Shown: positions 1-11,079, counted from the first letter of the stretch. The stretch: 64,000 bases of DNA from Puccinia triticina (GCF_026914185.1 NC_070561.1:3224001-3288000); one strand, 5' to 3'. Numbers and translations: made by a program. The notes: generated by a model not told the origin, from the sequence alone.

Positions 1-309
1 CTAAAAATCAGAGCAGATTAGTTTACTATTCTGTCTCCTCCCACCGTCTCCTTGGTGCGCGCAGAGGCTGTAGCCCCTGTTGGTCTGGAACAGCTGTCCT
101 TACCACTTTTCCATGTGGTTCAAGTTGACTTTGAGGATCCTCTTACAAAGAGTAGATAGACCCCCTCCAGATCATATCTTTCTCATTCTCATCCTCCTTC
201 TCTCTCTCTTTCTCTCTCCTTCTGTTTGTAGTTCTTTATCCCAAGAAATACAACCAGTGTCCCCCATTTCTCTTGTGTCCTGCAGTCACTTTACAGGCTC
301 AGTCTCACA
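1..309 (+). repeat. 5' LTR, 3' portion only
   Basis: The sequence ends in TCTCACA just before a primer-binding-like site. It matches 44295-44603 base for base in length with about 96% identity. The start of the LTR is outside the window. Confidence 0.85.
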
Positions 310-310
310 A

Positions 311-330
311 TTGGGGGCCTCATCGGGAAA
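311..330 (+). promoter_or_regulatory. Candidate primer binding site
   Basis: TGGGGGCCTCATCGGGA starts two bases after the LTR end. It resembles the tRNA-Pro type site (TGGGGGCTCGTCCGGGAT) used by several LTR elements, with a few differences. The position is right; the exact primer tRNA is an inference. Confidence 0.5.
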
Positions 331-695
331 TATCCTCCCCTTTTCAACTGCTTAAAAGCCAAGGACTGATCATCCTGATTAAACTAAAACAAAAAATTTG
401 AAAATTTGAAAATTTACAAAAACAAAATCTACTTCTACATATTCTACTAACACTCTAATTGCTTTTAAACAACTCCAAACTGGCTCTAATTAATTGATAA
501 AATATCTAACTGAACCCTTGAAAATGTTTTTTTACATCTCTTCTACTTGTGAAAGTGCAGAACCGCGACCCTTCCACAGATCTTTTTATCCCTTTGTCGG
601 ACATATCTTCACTTGGATCCACTGTCCCTTTGGATCAAGAAGAGATATCAAAAAACGGAGTAAGCTTAAAAGATTCCTCTCCTTCCAAACCATAA

Positions 696-1049
696 TTGCC
701 AGTAGTGATCACTGAACTTAATCCAACGCCGCAGGATAGCGCAGAAGAAGAAGGCTACAACAACAAGCGCATAGTAGATCCACATAAAGGAAACTGGATT
801 AGTAGTTCCTCTTGGACTCCTATTGCCACGACAAAATACCCGAAAGTTCGTCGTAGAAAGGTCACTGCCGCCTTCAACATTTCTGATTGGACCTCTGGCC
901 CTCCTGCAAAGTCTAGCGCAAAGGAAAAGAGGAGGAAAACTCCTTCTACTAAGCGCAGAAGCAAAAAGACTTTCTACAAAAAGCTCCAGGTACTTAGGAA
1001 CTTTAAACTCTTTCTTTTCTTTTTTATCTACTCTCTAAATTTCCTATAA
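696..1049 (+). other. Leader ORF rich in lysine and arginine, uncertain
   Basis: This is a 117-codon open frame in the leader of the retrotransposon, ahead of gag. The first part is neutral; residues 49-97 are strongly basic (KRRKTPSTKRRSKKTFYKK). A GTACTT donor-like site near 989 and a CTCAG acceptor-like site at 1080, directly before the gag ATG, could make the 3' part an intron. No family is recognised, and it may simply be leader sequence. Confidence 0.25.
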
Positions 1050-1081
1050 AAATCTAACTACTATGCCTCCTCACCTCAGAA

Positions 1082-2615
1082 ATGGCAGAGACCTCTCAGC
1101 AGAGCAGAGATTCCAATACCAACTCAGCCCCGCAGCCGAGGAGAGGCTTCGAAGAGCTAGAATCAGCTTTGCCTCCGCTGGAAGAGGATTTTCTTGAATT
1201 CCCCCAGGAGGAAACCTTGCCGCCAGACACAGGAATTCCCCCAGCGCTATACAACTCAAGGGAAAAATCCCTAGCTCTGGCGTTGAACAGGTCCACTCCG
1301 GTGCCAAGACCCGTTGAGAGGGAGCAAATGAATCTGTCAGACAATTTTCAAACAACAAATCTGCAGCCCCCCCAGCCTACCTGCCACAAAGGTTTGAGAC
1401 CGGGGACTCCACCGGACTTGGCCCTTCATCCGTTTGCTCCGAACCAACCACCAGCCCAACCGCCGGCAGAACCGCACGTCCCAATGGAAATCATCCAGGA
1501 AGAGAGCAAGATATCAAGCCTGGTGAATCTATTCAACAACAAATTCAATTTATTTTTCAGAGCCCGGGAGTCCCAGAGCGTGAGGACCATGCGGATTATT
1601 CTCTCTCAAGCCGCAACCACGTAGGACTTGATAGAGGAGTTAGTAGGGTGGGAGGATTCTTTACGCCTATGTCAGGAATGGATTCCTCGCGCAGAACTGA
1701 ACGAGCTAGAACGGTCTCTATACAACAGACCTCAAATAGACCAACCCCCGCCGCCAATGTACGCTCCTCCAGCCGCTTTGACAGCTCCTCCTACCACAAC
1801 GAGCACATCTTTAGCGCCGCACCCCAACCACAGGCTTCAAATAGCCTCTCCTACGCCGGCGCCTATGCAACACCAACAGCCAGACCAAAAATCCCAGGTA
1901 CCTACTCATCAGCAAGGACAGAGGGCCCCGCCGCCGCCGCAGCAGCAGCAGCAACCAGTAGCTATACGCCCGCAAGCTTCTATACACCAAGGTGGGAACA
2001 AAGCGCCGCGCCACCACCCATATCAACATACCAACGCGTGTTGGATTTTCACATCTCTTTCACTCACTTCTTTCCTGTCTCTTCCCTGTAACTCCCTTTC
2101 TCCTGCCAGTTGCATATGCAAATTCCATCTTCTGCCCAAATCTCGTCCCCTGATGTAATAGCTTAAATATCTGCCTCAGATAGATAGAAATAGAATCATA
2201 AGTCCTCTGTGCCTTAGGCTTTTCCCTGAGACCAATGAGTCTCTTGTAGTGCGGAGATTTTTTTCCTCCCCACAAGCTAGCAGTCTAGCCCCTTTTTTGG
2301 GCTTCTTTGTTCCTCTCTCCCGGCCGCAAGCTTTTTTCCTTGGGCCGTTGTTCCCTCCTCCCTCCGACTCGGAGGCATCATTTCATCAACGCGCAATACC
2401 ATCAACCTCAACCCCATTATCAACAATGGGACGGTCAAGCCGCACACCAACAGCACCAAGCCCCTTTGCAAGGCTGGAGAGGATACGAGAGGAACAGGGA
2501 TCAGGGTGTAGCGGAGACTCACAGGATTCTCACTGTAGGAGAGTTCCTGATGAGAATCACCAGCGGCAGGAGCCGCAGAAGAGGGAGAGGGAGAGGCAGA
2601 GGAAATTCTCATTAA
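1082..2615 (+). pseudogene. First gag-like ORF, Pro/Gln-rich with Arg/Gly tail, broken
   Basis: The frame starts at ATG 1082 and runs to a stop after GRGRGRGNSH near 2615. It is interrupted by a single in-frame TAG at 1622-1624 and by a 350-bp solo LTR at 2039-2388. Removing the LTR and one ACGCG target copy rejoins the frame (…HTNA/QYHQ…). The protein is low in complexity: a proline-rich centre (PPPPMYAPPAA), a glutamine stretch and a C-terminal arginine/glycine box typical of nucleic-acid binding tails. Its place directly behind the leader of a Ty3/gypsy element suggests a Gag component, but the CCHC knuckle lies in the next ORF. It could instead be an accessory protein. No enzyme domain is visible. 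Confidence 0.6.
2039..2388. mobile_element. Solo LTR, copia-like, 350 bp
   Basis: It begins TGTTGGATTTTC and ends TTTCATCA, and is flanked by a perfect 5-bp duplication ACGCG (2034-2038 and 2389-2393). It lies inside a gag frame that continues unbroken when it is excised. TG...CA ends and 5-bp duplications are the hallmark of LTR integration, and no internal region is present. Confidence 0.88.
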
Positions 2616-4808
2616 ACTCTGACTCTCCTGTAGGCTTAATTCTGGACTCTGATAATCTCTCTAGCCCCTCTAGTAGAGAATTTTTTCTCAGTAACTTAAC
2701 TAACAATTTGTCTAATAATGGCCCCTTATTAGTAGAAGAAAAACTCCAAGTCCTTTTCTCTAAATTTTTGTCTGATTTGACTGGAACAGTTGAAACCATT
2801 CCTGGTACCTTGTTAGACTCTTGTGTGAAAAATTTCAAGTAAGCTCTAAATAATTCTGTCTTAGAAATATTTAAAGAGGAATTTATGCTAACTCTGCTTG
2901 ATTATATCCTGTCCCACCTAGGTGAGCATACTAGAGAAAAATCAAGTGTGAATTACCTTGAACTGGAACAATTGAAAAAACACATTGATGAGAAACTAGA
3001 GAGTGTCCAGGATTTGATCCTAGTAAATGAATCCCAATGCCAATCAAACATGGATACACTTGGTAAGAGCCTGTCCAATATGGAAGATAAAATGAACAAC
3101 AAATTATCTTCCCTTGAGAATCAGATGAGTGACCTTCAATTCAATGAGCATAACAGATTTGAGCAAGTGAAGAGGAGATGCAGTGACATATCTTCTGTGG
3201 TTAACAGTGTGAATTCTAGACTAGAAGCCCTAATAGAACCTGTGAACAGAGATCACCCTCCTCATATTAACTACAACAATCCAATGCTCAATGTCCAACA
3301 AGAGCAAATCAACCAAGAGCATCAGAAACATCCCCATCATTCTGACTCACATAGACCAGCTCCTAACTGGGACAGTACTCCTTTACCTGACCCTCATCAA
3401 CATACCAGAGCCAATTCCTACAAGCCAACTAGTAATGACAATAGTCCTAATGCCAATGATGAATTCCCTCATATTGATCATGGACCAATTGATTATGACA
3501 TGAGGAGAGAGCTGTGGAAGAGTATTGTGAGCCCGCCTCCCGCGAGCTCACAAGGACAATCACGGGAATGTCACAGACCCAGTTCCGGCAGGACTCTTAG
3601 ACCTCAACCGCCCGCACCCTCTTAGCTCAGCAGGGAAGGACTAACCACTTCCCCTGAGCTAGGTAAACCTCGACCACTTCCTTTCATATCATCCTTGTTT
3701 CCTCATTTTCCTCTTCAGTTGTACACAGCAGGGAAGGACTAACCACTTCCCCTGAGCTAGCTCCCCTTTGCAAATTCAGAGATACAGTGGTTCTAGAATC
3801 CCTCCAAGGCATAGCTGCCTTGCCCCTGCCCTGCTCCTGCCCAGCCCTGTGCCCCAGACCCAGAAAGATCAGCCCCCAGCCCCAGACCAGTGAAGAGGAT
3901 CATTGTGGCCTCTTACAAGTATACCAAAGAATAGTGACTGGGATAAGTTCTTAGGAGAATTACCCTACAATCATGAGCTTTGGATTAAGAACAAAGACAT
4001 CCTTGTTAGAGATTACTTGATGCTTGACAGCATGATAATCAGTAGATTGACAATACTTCTGACTGAAACTGCAAGAAATTGGTATCTTGGCATCAGAGAT
4101 AAGTATGGGAACAAGTCTTGGGCCTGGTGGAAGAATGCCATCAGAAATAAGTTTTGTACTGAGAACTGGAAATGGAAAATGCAACAAGAGTTTGAAAGTG
4201 ATCACTTTGCCTATGATGGGAGGAAAATCCATAAATGGTTTGGTACTCAAAGAGAAAGACTGAAAGCTTATCAACCTGAACTCAGTGAGTATCTCATTTG
4301 TGAGAAGATCTTAAAGCAATGCCCTCCAAATCTTGAGCATGCTGTTAAAAGCAGATATAAGAGAGATGCTACTGAAATGAGCTTTGAGGACATGATTATA
4401 ATTGCTGAAGAAGTCATAGACAGAGTCATGAAAAGGAACAAGCCTGTAACAAACAATTATAATGCTCCAAACAGATCCCAATGGAGAAATAATCCTGCCC
4501 CTGAGAAAACTGATAAGCCAACTGAATCCTCTTCAAAAAGGAATCCTGTCTCTGCCCCTGAAAAGGAGAAACTTATATGTAATTTCTGCAAACAAACTGG
4601 CCACTTCTCCAGGGAATGCCCTAAGAAGAAGAACAGGATTAACAATGTAGGAATGGATGATGATGATTATCCCAAGATTGAAAATGGAGAAGATCAAGGT
4701 GAACCACAAAAGTCTGAATCAGAACTAGATGAAGAAGAAGAGAATCATAGAACCAACCACATGATCCTTGCTATGGACAATGGAAATGGTGCCAATTATG
4801 ATCCTTGA
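2616..4808 (+). pseudogene. Gag with coiled coil and CCHC zinc knuckle, broken
   Basis: This is the structural protein of the outer retrotransposon. An N-terminal segment from about 2640 reads through a TAA at 2840-2842 into an asparagine/leucine-rich coiled-coil-like stretch (about 2940-3240), then a histidine/proline-rich linker. A solo LTR at 3526-3917 splits the gene. Excising it with one AGTAT copy restores the frame (ELWKS/IPKNSDW). The C-terminal half (3923-4808) carries the tryptophan-rich capsid-like region and one CCHC knuckle, CNFCKQTGHFSRECP (C-X2-C-X4-H-X4-C, about 4580-4625), followed by an acidic tail. The TGA at 4806-4808 separates it from protease in the same frame, so gag-pro may once have been read as a single frame or by stop suppression. 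The N-terminal start is not certain. Confidence 0.75.
3526..3917 (-). mobile_element. Solo LTR, 392 bp, minus orientation relative to 5613-5942
   Basis: It starts TGTGAGCCCGCC, ends CTCTTACA, and has a perfect AGTAT duplication (3521-3525, 3918-3922). Its left end resembles the reverse complement of the right end of the LTR at 5613-5942, including a shared AATGTCACAGAC-type stretch. A 36-bp internal direct repeat (GCAGGGAAGGACTAACCAC at about 3630 and 3728) parallels the internal repeat of the other LTR. Excision restores the gag frame. Confidence 0.85.
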
Positions 4809-5465
4809 ATTGATTTTGATTTTGGAGCACATGCTGTAGAGTTTGAGATAAACCAAGACTTCTCCATTGCTGAAATCCAAGCTGAGACTCATCAACCTCA
4901 GACCTGGGACAAATCCTGCCAGTCTTCCCATGTGGAGGATGCTAGACTGATGAAATGTAAAACTGATAGAGGAAAAGCTCATCTCACTGGGAAAGCAAAT
5001 CTCACTACTGTCCTTATTGAATCCAAAGAGCACTCATTTCTTCTTGATAGTGGAGCTTCTTGTTCAATCATCAGCAACAAATTGCTAGATTCTATAATAC
5101 CAGAATGGGAAAACAAACTCATGCCAATCAACCATGCTAAATTCCACAGCTGTAGTGATCAATTACATCCAATGGGCATACTAGAAATGGCTTTGATTTT
5201 TCCTCACACCAAAGATTCCATTAGAATTCTAGCAGAATTTGTAGTTATGAGAAATGCAAGAATAAATTACCTTATACTGGGAAATGATTACATGTCTCTG
5301 TATGTTTTTGATATCACAAACAGTAAAGAGAGATTCTTCACCATTGGAAATGAGAACAAGAGTAAGAAATTCAGTTTTAAATCTCATCATCTGGAGAAAA
5401 TGAGTCCTTCCAATGAAATTTCTCCATCCTCAACTGCAGCAATTTATTGTAGAAGAACTCTGTGA
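4809..5465 (+). pseudogene. Retropepsin-type aspartic protease domain
   Basis: The frame continues from gag after the TGA. The catalytic triad motif is present as LLDSGASCSIIS (codons near 5041-5076), the usual D-S/T-G of LTR-element proteases. A second conserved stretch, YLILGNDYM, follows near 5270-5290, as expected for the flap/dimer region. The frame stops at 5463-5465. The reverse transcriptase continues in another frame that overlaps from about 5413, so a frameshift (mutational or programmed) lies near 5410-5440. The protein would process the Gag-Pol precursor. The copy is not functional as it stands. Confidence 0.8.
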
Positions 5466-5612
5466 AGCCAAGTTCAGTGATAAGCTAACCATTGAGCAGA
5501 AAGAGAAGCTGCTTGAAGTCCTCTATAATAACAAACTTGCATTCTCTAACACCAACCAGCCCCTTGGTGCCATTAAAGGCCATGAAGTTCATCTCAAGTT
5601 GACAACTGAAAG

Positions 5613-5942
5613 TGTAAGTACTTGTTGAGTCCTTCACTGAGCTTTGCACAAGGAGCAGGCACCGAGGCCAGAGACATTCTAGGTCCAACTTTTGGGGGGG
5701 CTTTATTACTAGCGTTGGCAGAGAGAAGGGGAATCCAAGTTCTCTCTTCAGTGAATACTACAACTAGAATGGGAAGAAAGAAAGAAGATAATGGCTTACC
5801 TAGCGTCGGCAGAGAGAAGGGGCATCCAAGTTCCCTGCCAAGCTAGTATTGGAAAAAGGATCTAACTATATGTACGGCGGAGGAGGAATATGTGGAAGGG
5901 TCTGTGACATGATTGTGAAGTCCGCGCAGCGCGGGCTTTACA
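5613..5942. mobile_element. Solo LTR, 330 bp
   Basis: It starts TGTAAGTACTTG and ends GGGCTTTACA, with a perfect 5-bp duplication GAAAG (5608-5612, 5943-5947). It carries an internal direct repeat: GGCAGAGAGAAGGGG near 5716 and again near 5808. Removal restores LTTE/RPYPP of the reverse transcriptase. It is probably the same family as the LTR at 3526-3917, in opposite orientation. Confidence 0.88.
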
Positions 5943-6179
5943 GAAAGGCCTTACCCTCCTCTTCTCAGAAGACCTCCTTATCCTGCCAGCCCCAAAAGCA
6001 GGGAAGCTCTTGAGCAACATATTGAAGAGCTAGTAAACCTGAATGTTCTAAGGAAAGTTGGCCATAATGAAGTAGTTGAGATCACCACTCCTGTAATCAT
6101 TGCCTGGCATAATGGGAAGTCCAGAATGGTAGGAGATTTCAGAGCTTTAAACTCCTATACTGCTTCAGACAGGTATCCC

Positions 6180-6321
6180 ATTCCCAAGATCAGTGAGAGT
6201 CTGAACAACCTAGCCAAAGCTGAATTTCTGACTACCGTGGATGTACTCACATTCCCAAGATCAGTGAGAGTCTGAACAACCTAGCCAAAGCTAAATTTCT
6301 GACTACCATGGATGTACTCAA
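6180..6321 (+). repeat. 71-bp tandem duplication inside reverse transcriptase
   Basis: ATTCCCAAGATCAGTGAGAG recurs at 6180 and 6251, and the two copies run through TGGATGTACTCA. The period of 71 is not a multiple of three, so the duplication breaks the frame. The two copies differ at only a few positions, so it is recent relative to the element. Confidence 0.9.
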
Positions 6322-6568
6322 AGGTTTTCACCAGAATGTCATTGCAGAAGATTCCAGACACCTGCTCAGGATTATTATGCACAAAGGAATCTATGAATAT
6401 CTGAGAATGCCCTTTGGAATCAAGAATTCCCCCTCTTATTTCCAGAGGATGATGGACATTTAGTTCAGAAAAGAAATTGATGAGAAGTGGGTCATTCTCT
6501 ACATTGATGATATCATCATTATTTCCAATACTTGGGAAGAACACCTCACTAGGATAGACAGGATACTA

Positions 6569-7630
6569 CGCTACAAACATTTATTATTTTGCCCAAAAAA
6601 GAAATAAAAGTCAACATGAAAAAAATAAAACCAAAATTTCACCAGGGGAACAAACTGAGCATGCTGAGCCAAAAAAATAAAATGTCCCAAACTGAGCAAA
6701 AAACTTTGGACAATGTTTTGGGATGGTTTTTTTTCACGGGCCTGGAGCGGGCTTGAGCGGGCCTTGAACGGGCCTGAGACGGGCCTGCCCCAAAAGCACA
6801 TTGGGTCAGTATTAAAGGAGTTTTGCCTTGCCCTGGGACCTTCTTGAGCTTTTGATGGGCCCAAATCTCAACATGGGCTTTTGGTGGTCTAGAAGTATCA
6901 ACCCGGGCCACTGAATAGCCCATGGGCCTTTGAATTCCCAGAAAGCCCACCATGAGCCCCCACATAGCTAATGGGCTCTTGGTGGCCCATGAAGATCCCT
7001 ATGGGCCAACAGATACTTCCAATGGAAAATTTCCATCATGGGATCCCATGGGCTTTTTGCTTCCTTTCTGGGCCACAAAAAGCCCATGGGGAGCTTTTTG
7101 GACCACCAAAAGCCCATGAGGATATCTGTTGGCCCATGGAGATCTTCATGGGCCACCAAAAGCCCATGAGGGTATCTGTTGTCCCATGGAGATCTTCATG
7201 GGCTACCAACAACCCATTAGCTATGTGGGGGCTCATGGTGGGCTTTCTGGGAATTCAAAGGCCCATGGGTTATTCATTGGCCCGGGTTGATACTTCTAGA
7301 CCACCAAAAGCCCATGTTGAGATTTTGGGCCCACCAAAAGCCCAAGAAGCTCCCAGGGCAAGGCAAAACTTCTTCAATACTGAGCCAATGTGCTTTTGGG
7401 GCAGGCCCGTCTCAGGCCCGTTCAAGGCCCGCTCAAGCCCGCTCCAGGCCCGCCAGGCCCGTTAAAAAAAACCGTCCCAAAAAATTGTCCAATGTTTTTT
7501 GCTCAGTTTGGGACATTTTATTTTTTTGGCTCAGCATGCTCAGTTTGTTCCCCTGAGTGAAATTTTGGTTTTATTTTTTTCATGTTGACTTTTATTTTAT
7601 TTTTGGGCAAAATAATAAATGTTTGTAGTG
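6569..7630. mobile_element. Palindromic CACTA-like non-autonomous element, 1062 bp
   Basis: The ends are C(G/A)CTACAAACATTTATTA in inverted orientation, followed by long, nearly self-complementary arms, so the whole element can fold back on itself. A 3-bp duplication CTA flanks it (6566-6568, 7631-7633). CACTA-type tips plus a 3-bp duplication are the signature of the CACTA (CMC/EnSpm) superfamily. No transposase is present: open frames in it are GGGCCC-rich repeat translations. The centre has a 51-bp direct repeat (about 7109-7208, CCCATGGAGATCTTCATGGG). It interrupts the reverse transcriptase of the outer element cleanly. Confidence 0.82.
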
Positions 7631-8653
7631 CTAAAAGTTTTCATCAATATGAACATGAAAATCTCCCTGAAGAAGTGTAACTTTGGATTTGACCAGATCA
7701 AAGCTCTAGGCCATCTTGTCTCTGGAATTGCTATAGGAATAGATCAGAACAAAGTAGCTGCTGTCCTCCAGAAGCCTGTTCCTAGTAGTAGGAAAGAAAT
7801 GAAATCTTTTCTTGGTTTTGCTGGTTACTACAGACAACACATTGAGAAGTTTGCAGAGATAGCTAAACCTCTTACTGAGCTTACCAGGATTGATGTTATA
7901 TATGAGATGACTTGTCATAGGATAGTAGCCTATAACTTGTTAAAAGAGAAACTGGCCACAGCTCCCTTGCTACTGTTCCCTGACTGGATCCATCCCTTCA
8001 CACTATATGTAGATGCTAGCATGACTGGTCTAGGTGCTGCTTTACATCAAGTCCAAGTCATTGATGGAGTGAGAAAAGAGGGACCCATTGTTTTCATATC
8101 CAGACAACTGAAGGACAATGAAACAAGATATGGTGCTAGCCAACTTGAATGATTATGCCTGGTTTGGGCCCTGGAAAAACTCCATTACTACTTGGATGGC
8201 ATTGTATTTCATGTTGTAATAGATTGCACAGCTTTGAGATCACTGCTGAACATGAAGACTCCTAACAGACACATGCTCAGATGGCAGATTGCTATTCAGG
8301 AATACAGAGGCAATATGACCATAATCCACAGAGATGGGAATATTCACAAGAATGCTGATGGACTTAGCAGATGGGCTTTGCCAAATGATCCAAGTAACCC
8401 TGCCTATGACCCTGAAGACAAAGATGATGATAGATTCCCCATCATGGGCATGCATGTCTCTACTTTCAAGAATGACTTCTTTGACTCAGTGAGAGAAGGT
8501 TACCAACAAGATAAGAACTCTGTTATTTTATCTGAGCTTTTGCTGAAAGATGCCAAAGATTCCCAACTGAAAAACTCTCTGCAGGAACTTTGGAGAAAGT
8601 TATATGATGAAGGAAGATTCTCCCAATTTGATGGCCTCATCTACTTCAGATAA
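7631..8653 (+). pseudogene. Reverse transcriptase C-terminus and RNase H, Ty3/gypsy
   Basis: The frame picks up after the palindromic element with MKISLKKCNFGF and LGHLVSG (thumb/connection), then FLGFAGYYRQHI. The RNase H region follows with LYVDASMTGLGAALHQ (first catalytic Asp) and FISRQLKDNETRY. A TGA at 8150-8152 interrupts the frame just before the [16 protein letters not shown] block. The next segment, with [14 protein letters not shown], completes RNase H. A TAA at 8651-8653 ends the frame. RNase H would remove template RNA during replication. This copy is inactive. Confidence 0.82.
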
Positions 8654-9672
8654 AAACACAATTCTGTCCTAGTTCTAGCTGACAAAGACAGCATTAACAC
8701 CATCTTGCATGAATGCCATGACAGTGTCTACTCTGGTCATCTTTCTGAAGACAGGACCTTGGAGAAGTGGCTGATACTGTCTGGTGGGCTAATTGGAGAC
8801 AAGATACTGGTGATTATTGCTCCTCTTGTGACAGATGCCAGAAAGCCAACAAGGCTACAGGAAAGAGATTTGGACTACTCATAAAGATAGAAGAACCTTC
8901 TAAACCATGGGATGTGATAAACATGGATTGGGTAACTTCCTTGTCTCCTGGAGGAGCTGCTAGTTTCAATGCTTGTCTGGTAATAGTAGAAAGATACTCC
9001 AAGACTCCAATATTTGTGTCCTGCTTCAAGGATGACTCTCAAATGGACACTTCCATACTGTTTTGGAACAGAGTAATGCCTAGAACTGGCATCCCAAGAA
9101 TCATCATCTCTGACAGAGATCCCAAATTCACATCTGAATTCTGGACTGGCTTGCATAATATGCTAGGAAAAAAACTCTCCTTTTCTACTGCTTGCCACCC
9201 CCAGACTGATGGTCTAGATGAAAGGATGATCCAGACACTTGAAGATATGATCAGGAGATTTTGTGCCTATGGACTGGAATTCAAAGACAATGAGGGATAC
9301 ACTCATGACTGGGTCTCACTTCTACCAATTCTTGAGCTAGCTCACTGCACCAGTATACATTCAACCACTGGAAAACCTCCTGCCATACTGGAGAAAGGCT
9401 GGATCCCAAACCTTCCTAGAAATTTCTTGAAACAAGACTCTGTAGACATTCATCCTACTGCTCTTGCCTATGGAAAAATCTTTGAGAAAGCAAGGAAACA
9501 TGCTGAACAATGCATAACAGAAGCTACCTCTTACAACAAAGAGAGATGGGACAAGACTCACAAAGAACCATCCTTTAAAGTTGGTGACAAAGTCCTGATA
9601 TCCACAGCAAACTTCAGCAACTTGTCTGGCCCCAAGAAGATGAGAGACTCCTTTGCTGGACCATTTCTGGTG
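8654..9672 (+). pseudogene. DDE integrase of the outer retrotransposon
   Basis: Upstream, in another frame, [20 protein letters not shown] followed by CSSCDRCQ gives the HHCC zinc-binding domain. The catalytic core follows: [10 protein letters not shown] (first Asp), [13 protein letters not shown] (second Asp), and [17 protein letters not shown] with the catalytic Glu. The usual NG/DG-x-x-E spacing is kept. The C-terminal SH3-like part includes [12 protein letters not shown] frameshift lies near 8760, and a hAT MITE interrupts at 9673 within FAGPFLV. The enzyme inserts element cDNA into the genome. Confidence 0.85.
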
Positions 9673-9886
9673 TAGAGATAGCACTTGGCACCCGCCGGCG
9701 GGTACCCGCCACACTTCAGCACGTAATTCTATGCGCTTGCTGGTACCCATTGCGCGCGTGCAGCTCCCTGCATGTATTTTTACTAGAATGGAACCCCTGG
9801 CACCCGCCATGGGCGCCTTCAGGCGCATAAAATTATGTGCTGAAGTGTGACGGGTACCCACCGGCGGGTGCCAAGTACCATCTCTA
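9673..9886. mobile_element. hAT-type MITE, 214 bp
   Basis: Inverted ends begin TAGAGAT(A/G)G(C/T)ACTTGG and continue CACCCGCCGG. The flanking 8-mers are TTCTGGTG (9665-9672) and TCCTGGTG (9887-9894), 7 of 8 identical. TAGNG tips with an 8-bp duplication fit hAT. There is no coding capacity. Excision restores the integrase frame (GPFLV/KALHGK). Confidence 0.8.
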
Positions 9887-9894
9887 TCCTGGTG

Positions 9895-10259
9895 AAAGCT
9901 TTACATGGAAAGAATGCTTTAGAGGTAATACTGACTGAAGAGTTCAGCAGGAAACATCCTACATTCCCTGTCAGCTTAGTGAAACCATACAGAGACCCCA
10001 ATCCAGATAAGTTCCCCTTGAGACAGAAGGTTAAAGTTGTTATTCCCCCCATGGATAAGACCCCTCAGAGTAAAGTAATACAGAATATTCTCAGAGAAAA
10101 AATACTGAGAGTGGAGAACAGAGATGTCATAAGGTACTTAGATAGATACAAAGTGAGAGTGCTGATCATGATGAGTGGCTCCTTGAGAAGGACATTCCAG
10201 ACTCTGCTATCCTTCTCAAGAAGTTCAGAAGTGAGAAGAGATCTACCCCTATGGTTTAA
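9895..10259 (+). pseudogene. Integrase tail and chromodomain
   Basis: After the MITE the frame runs through HPTFPVSLVKPYRDP. It then reads a chromodomain-like block: VIQNILREKILRV...YLDRYKVR in one frame and, after a frameshift near 10160, HDEWLLEKDIPDSAILLKKF, ending at TAA 10257-10259. The Y-L-x-x-Y-K ... D-E-W-L pattern is the core of chromodomains on chromovirus integrases, which target insertion to modified histones. It classifies the outer element as a chromovirus. Non-coding tail continues to 10472. Confidence 0.75.
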
Positions 10260-11079
10260 TTTCCTACAGAAATCCACCCTTTTTGGTGCTAGGGAATGTC
10301 AGCCTTAGAGTCAACACAGCTGACCTAAAGTCTGCCTTTTTCTACTTTTTACATATGAATTACTTCATATCTTTTTCATCTTAGAAGATATCCCTGTTTT
10401 GACTTCATATTCTGTTTCCTCATGCAATTTCAACCCTAGTTACAACTTACAAATTCTTTTTAACTCTACTCCCACTGCCAGCATTTAAGCCTTGGATGCG
10501 CGCATCCCCGTTAATCTGGGATGCACGCAACCGATTTAACATTGGTTGCGCGTATCCAATGCAATCCGCATCCAAGTTGATATTGGGGGACAGTAACCCA
10601 AGGGTTTTGCCACCCGATTCAAACTCGGCTGGTCCGCGGCCGAGCCAAAATCGGCAGGCTGTCTGACCGACGAAGTAAATTCCTCAATCAGTGGCCAGCC
10701 GAGTCAACCTTGGCCGCCACCAACCGAGCAATGGAAGCTTGGTTGACAGCTCAAGCGAGCTTTCATCTGATATGAAAGCTCGATTACGGACCCACCGAGT
10801 AAAATGAATATTGGTGGGTCAATCACCGAGGATTTCAAATGATCGGTGGGTAAATCACCAATGATTTCAAATCATCGGTGAGTCAAGAGCCGATGATTTT
10901 GAATCATCGGCTGTTCCACCCTCCTCGGAGAACTTTCCCGGGGAGGAGCCCTCCGGCAGTTAGCACGTCGAGCCACAGTGGCTGGAGCAGTCTGCTTGCT
11001 GGTCCAAGAACTCGACTCGCCGGTCCAAGCAGACTGCTCAGACTAGCGAGCAGTGCTGCCCGATCACGTACAGGTACAA

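Larger units (their letters stand above)
5413..6568 (+). pseudogene. Ty3/gypsy reverse transcriptase, N-terminal part
   Basis: From 5413 the frame reads EELCEAKF...HEVHLKLTTE. After the solo LTR at 5613-5942 is removed with one GAAAG copy, it continues RPYPPLLRRPPYPASP, the typical entry to the fingers domain. Later motifs are VGDFRALN (about 6130), KGFHQNV, MPFGIKN, and the catalytic YIDDIIIIS (about 6500-6527). A 71-bp tandem duplication (6180-6321) shifts the frame, and an in-frame TAG follows near 6462. The palindromic element at 6569 cuts the domain; coding resumes at 7631 (RIL/KVFINMNMKISLKKC). The role would be copying element RNA into DNA. This copy is inactive. Confidence 0.85.

Noticed and set aside
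5613..5968. GTAAGT donor at 5614 and TTCTCAG acceptor at 5968 resembling an intron in the reverse transcriptase
   Set aside because: Splicing there does not keep the frame, while removal of 5613-5942 with one GAAAG copy does. TG...CA ends and the 5-bp duplication identify a solo LTR.
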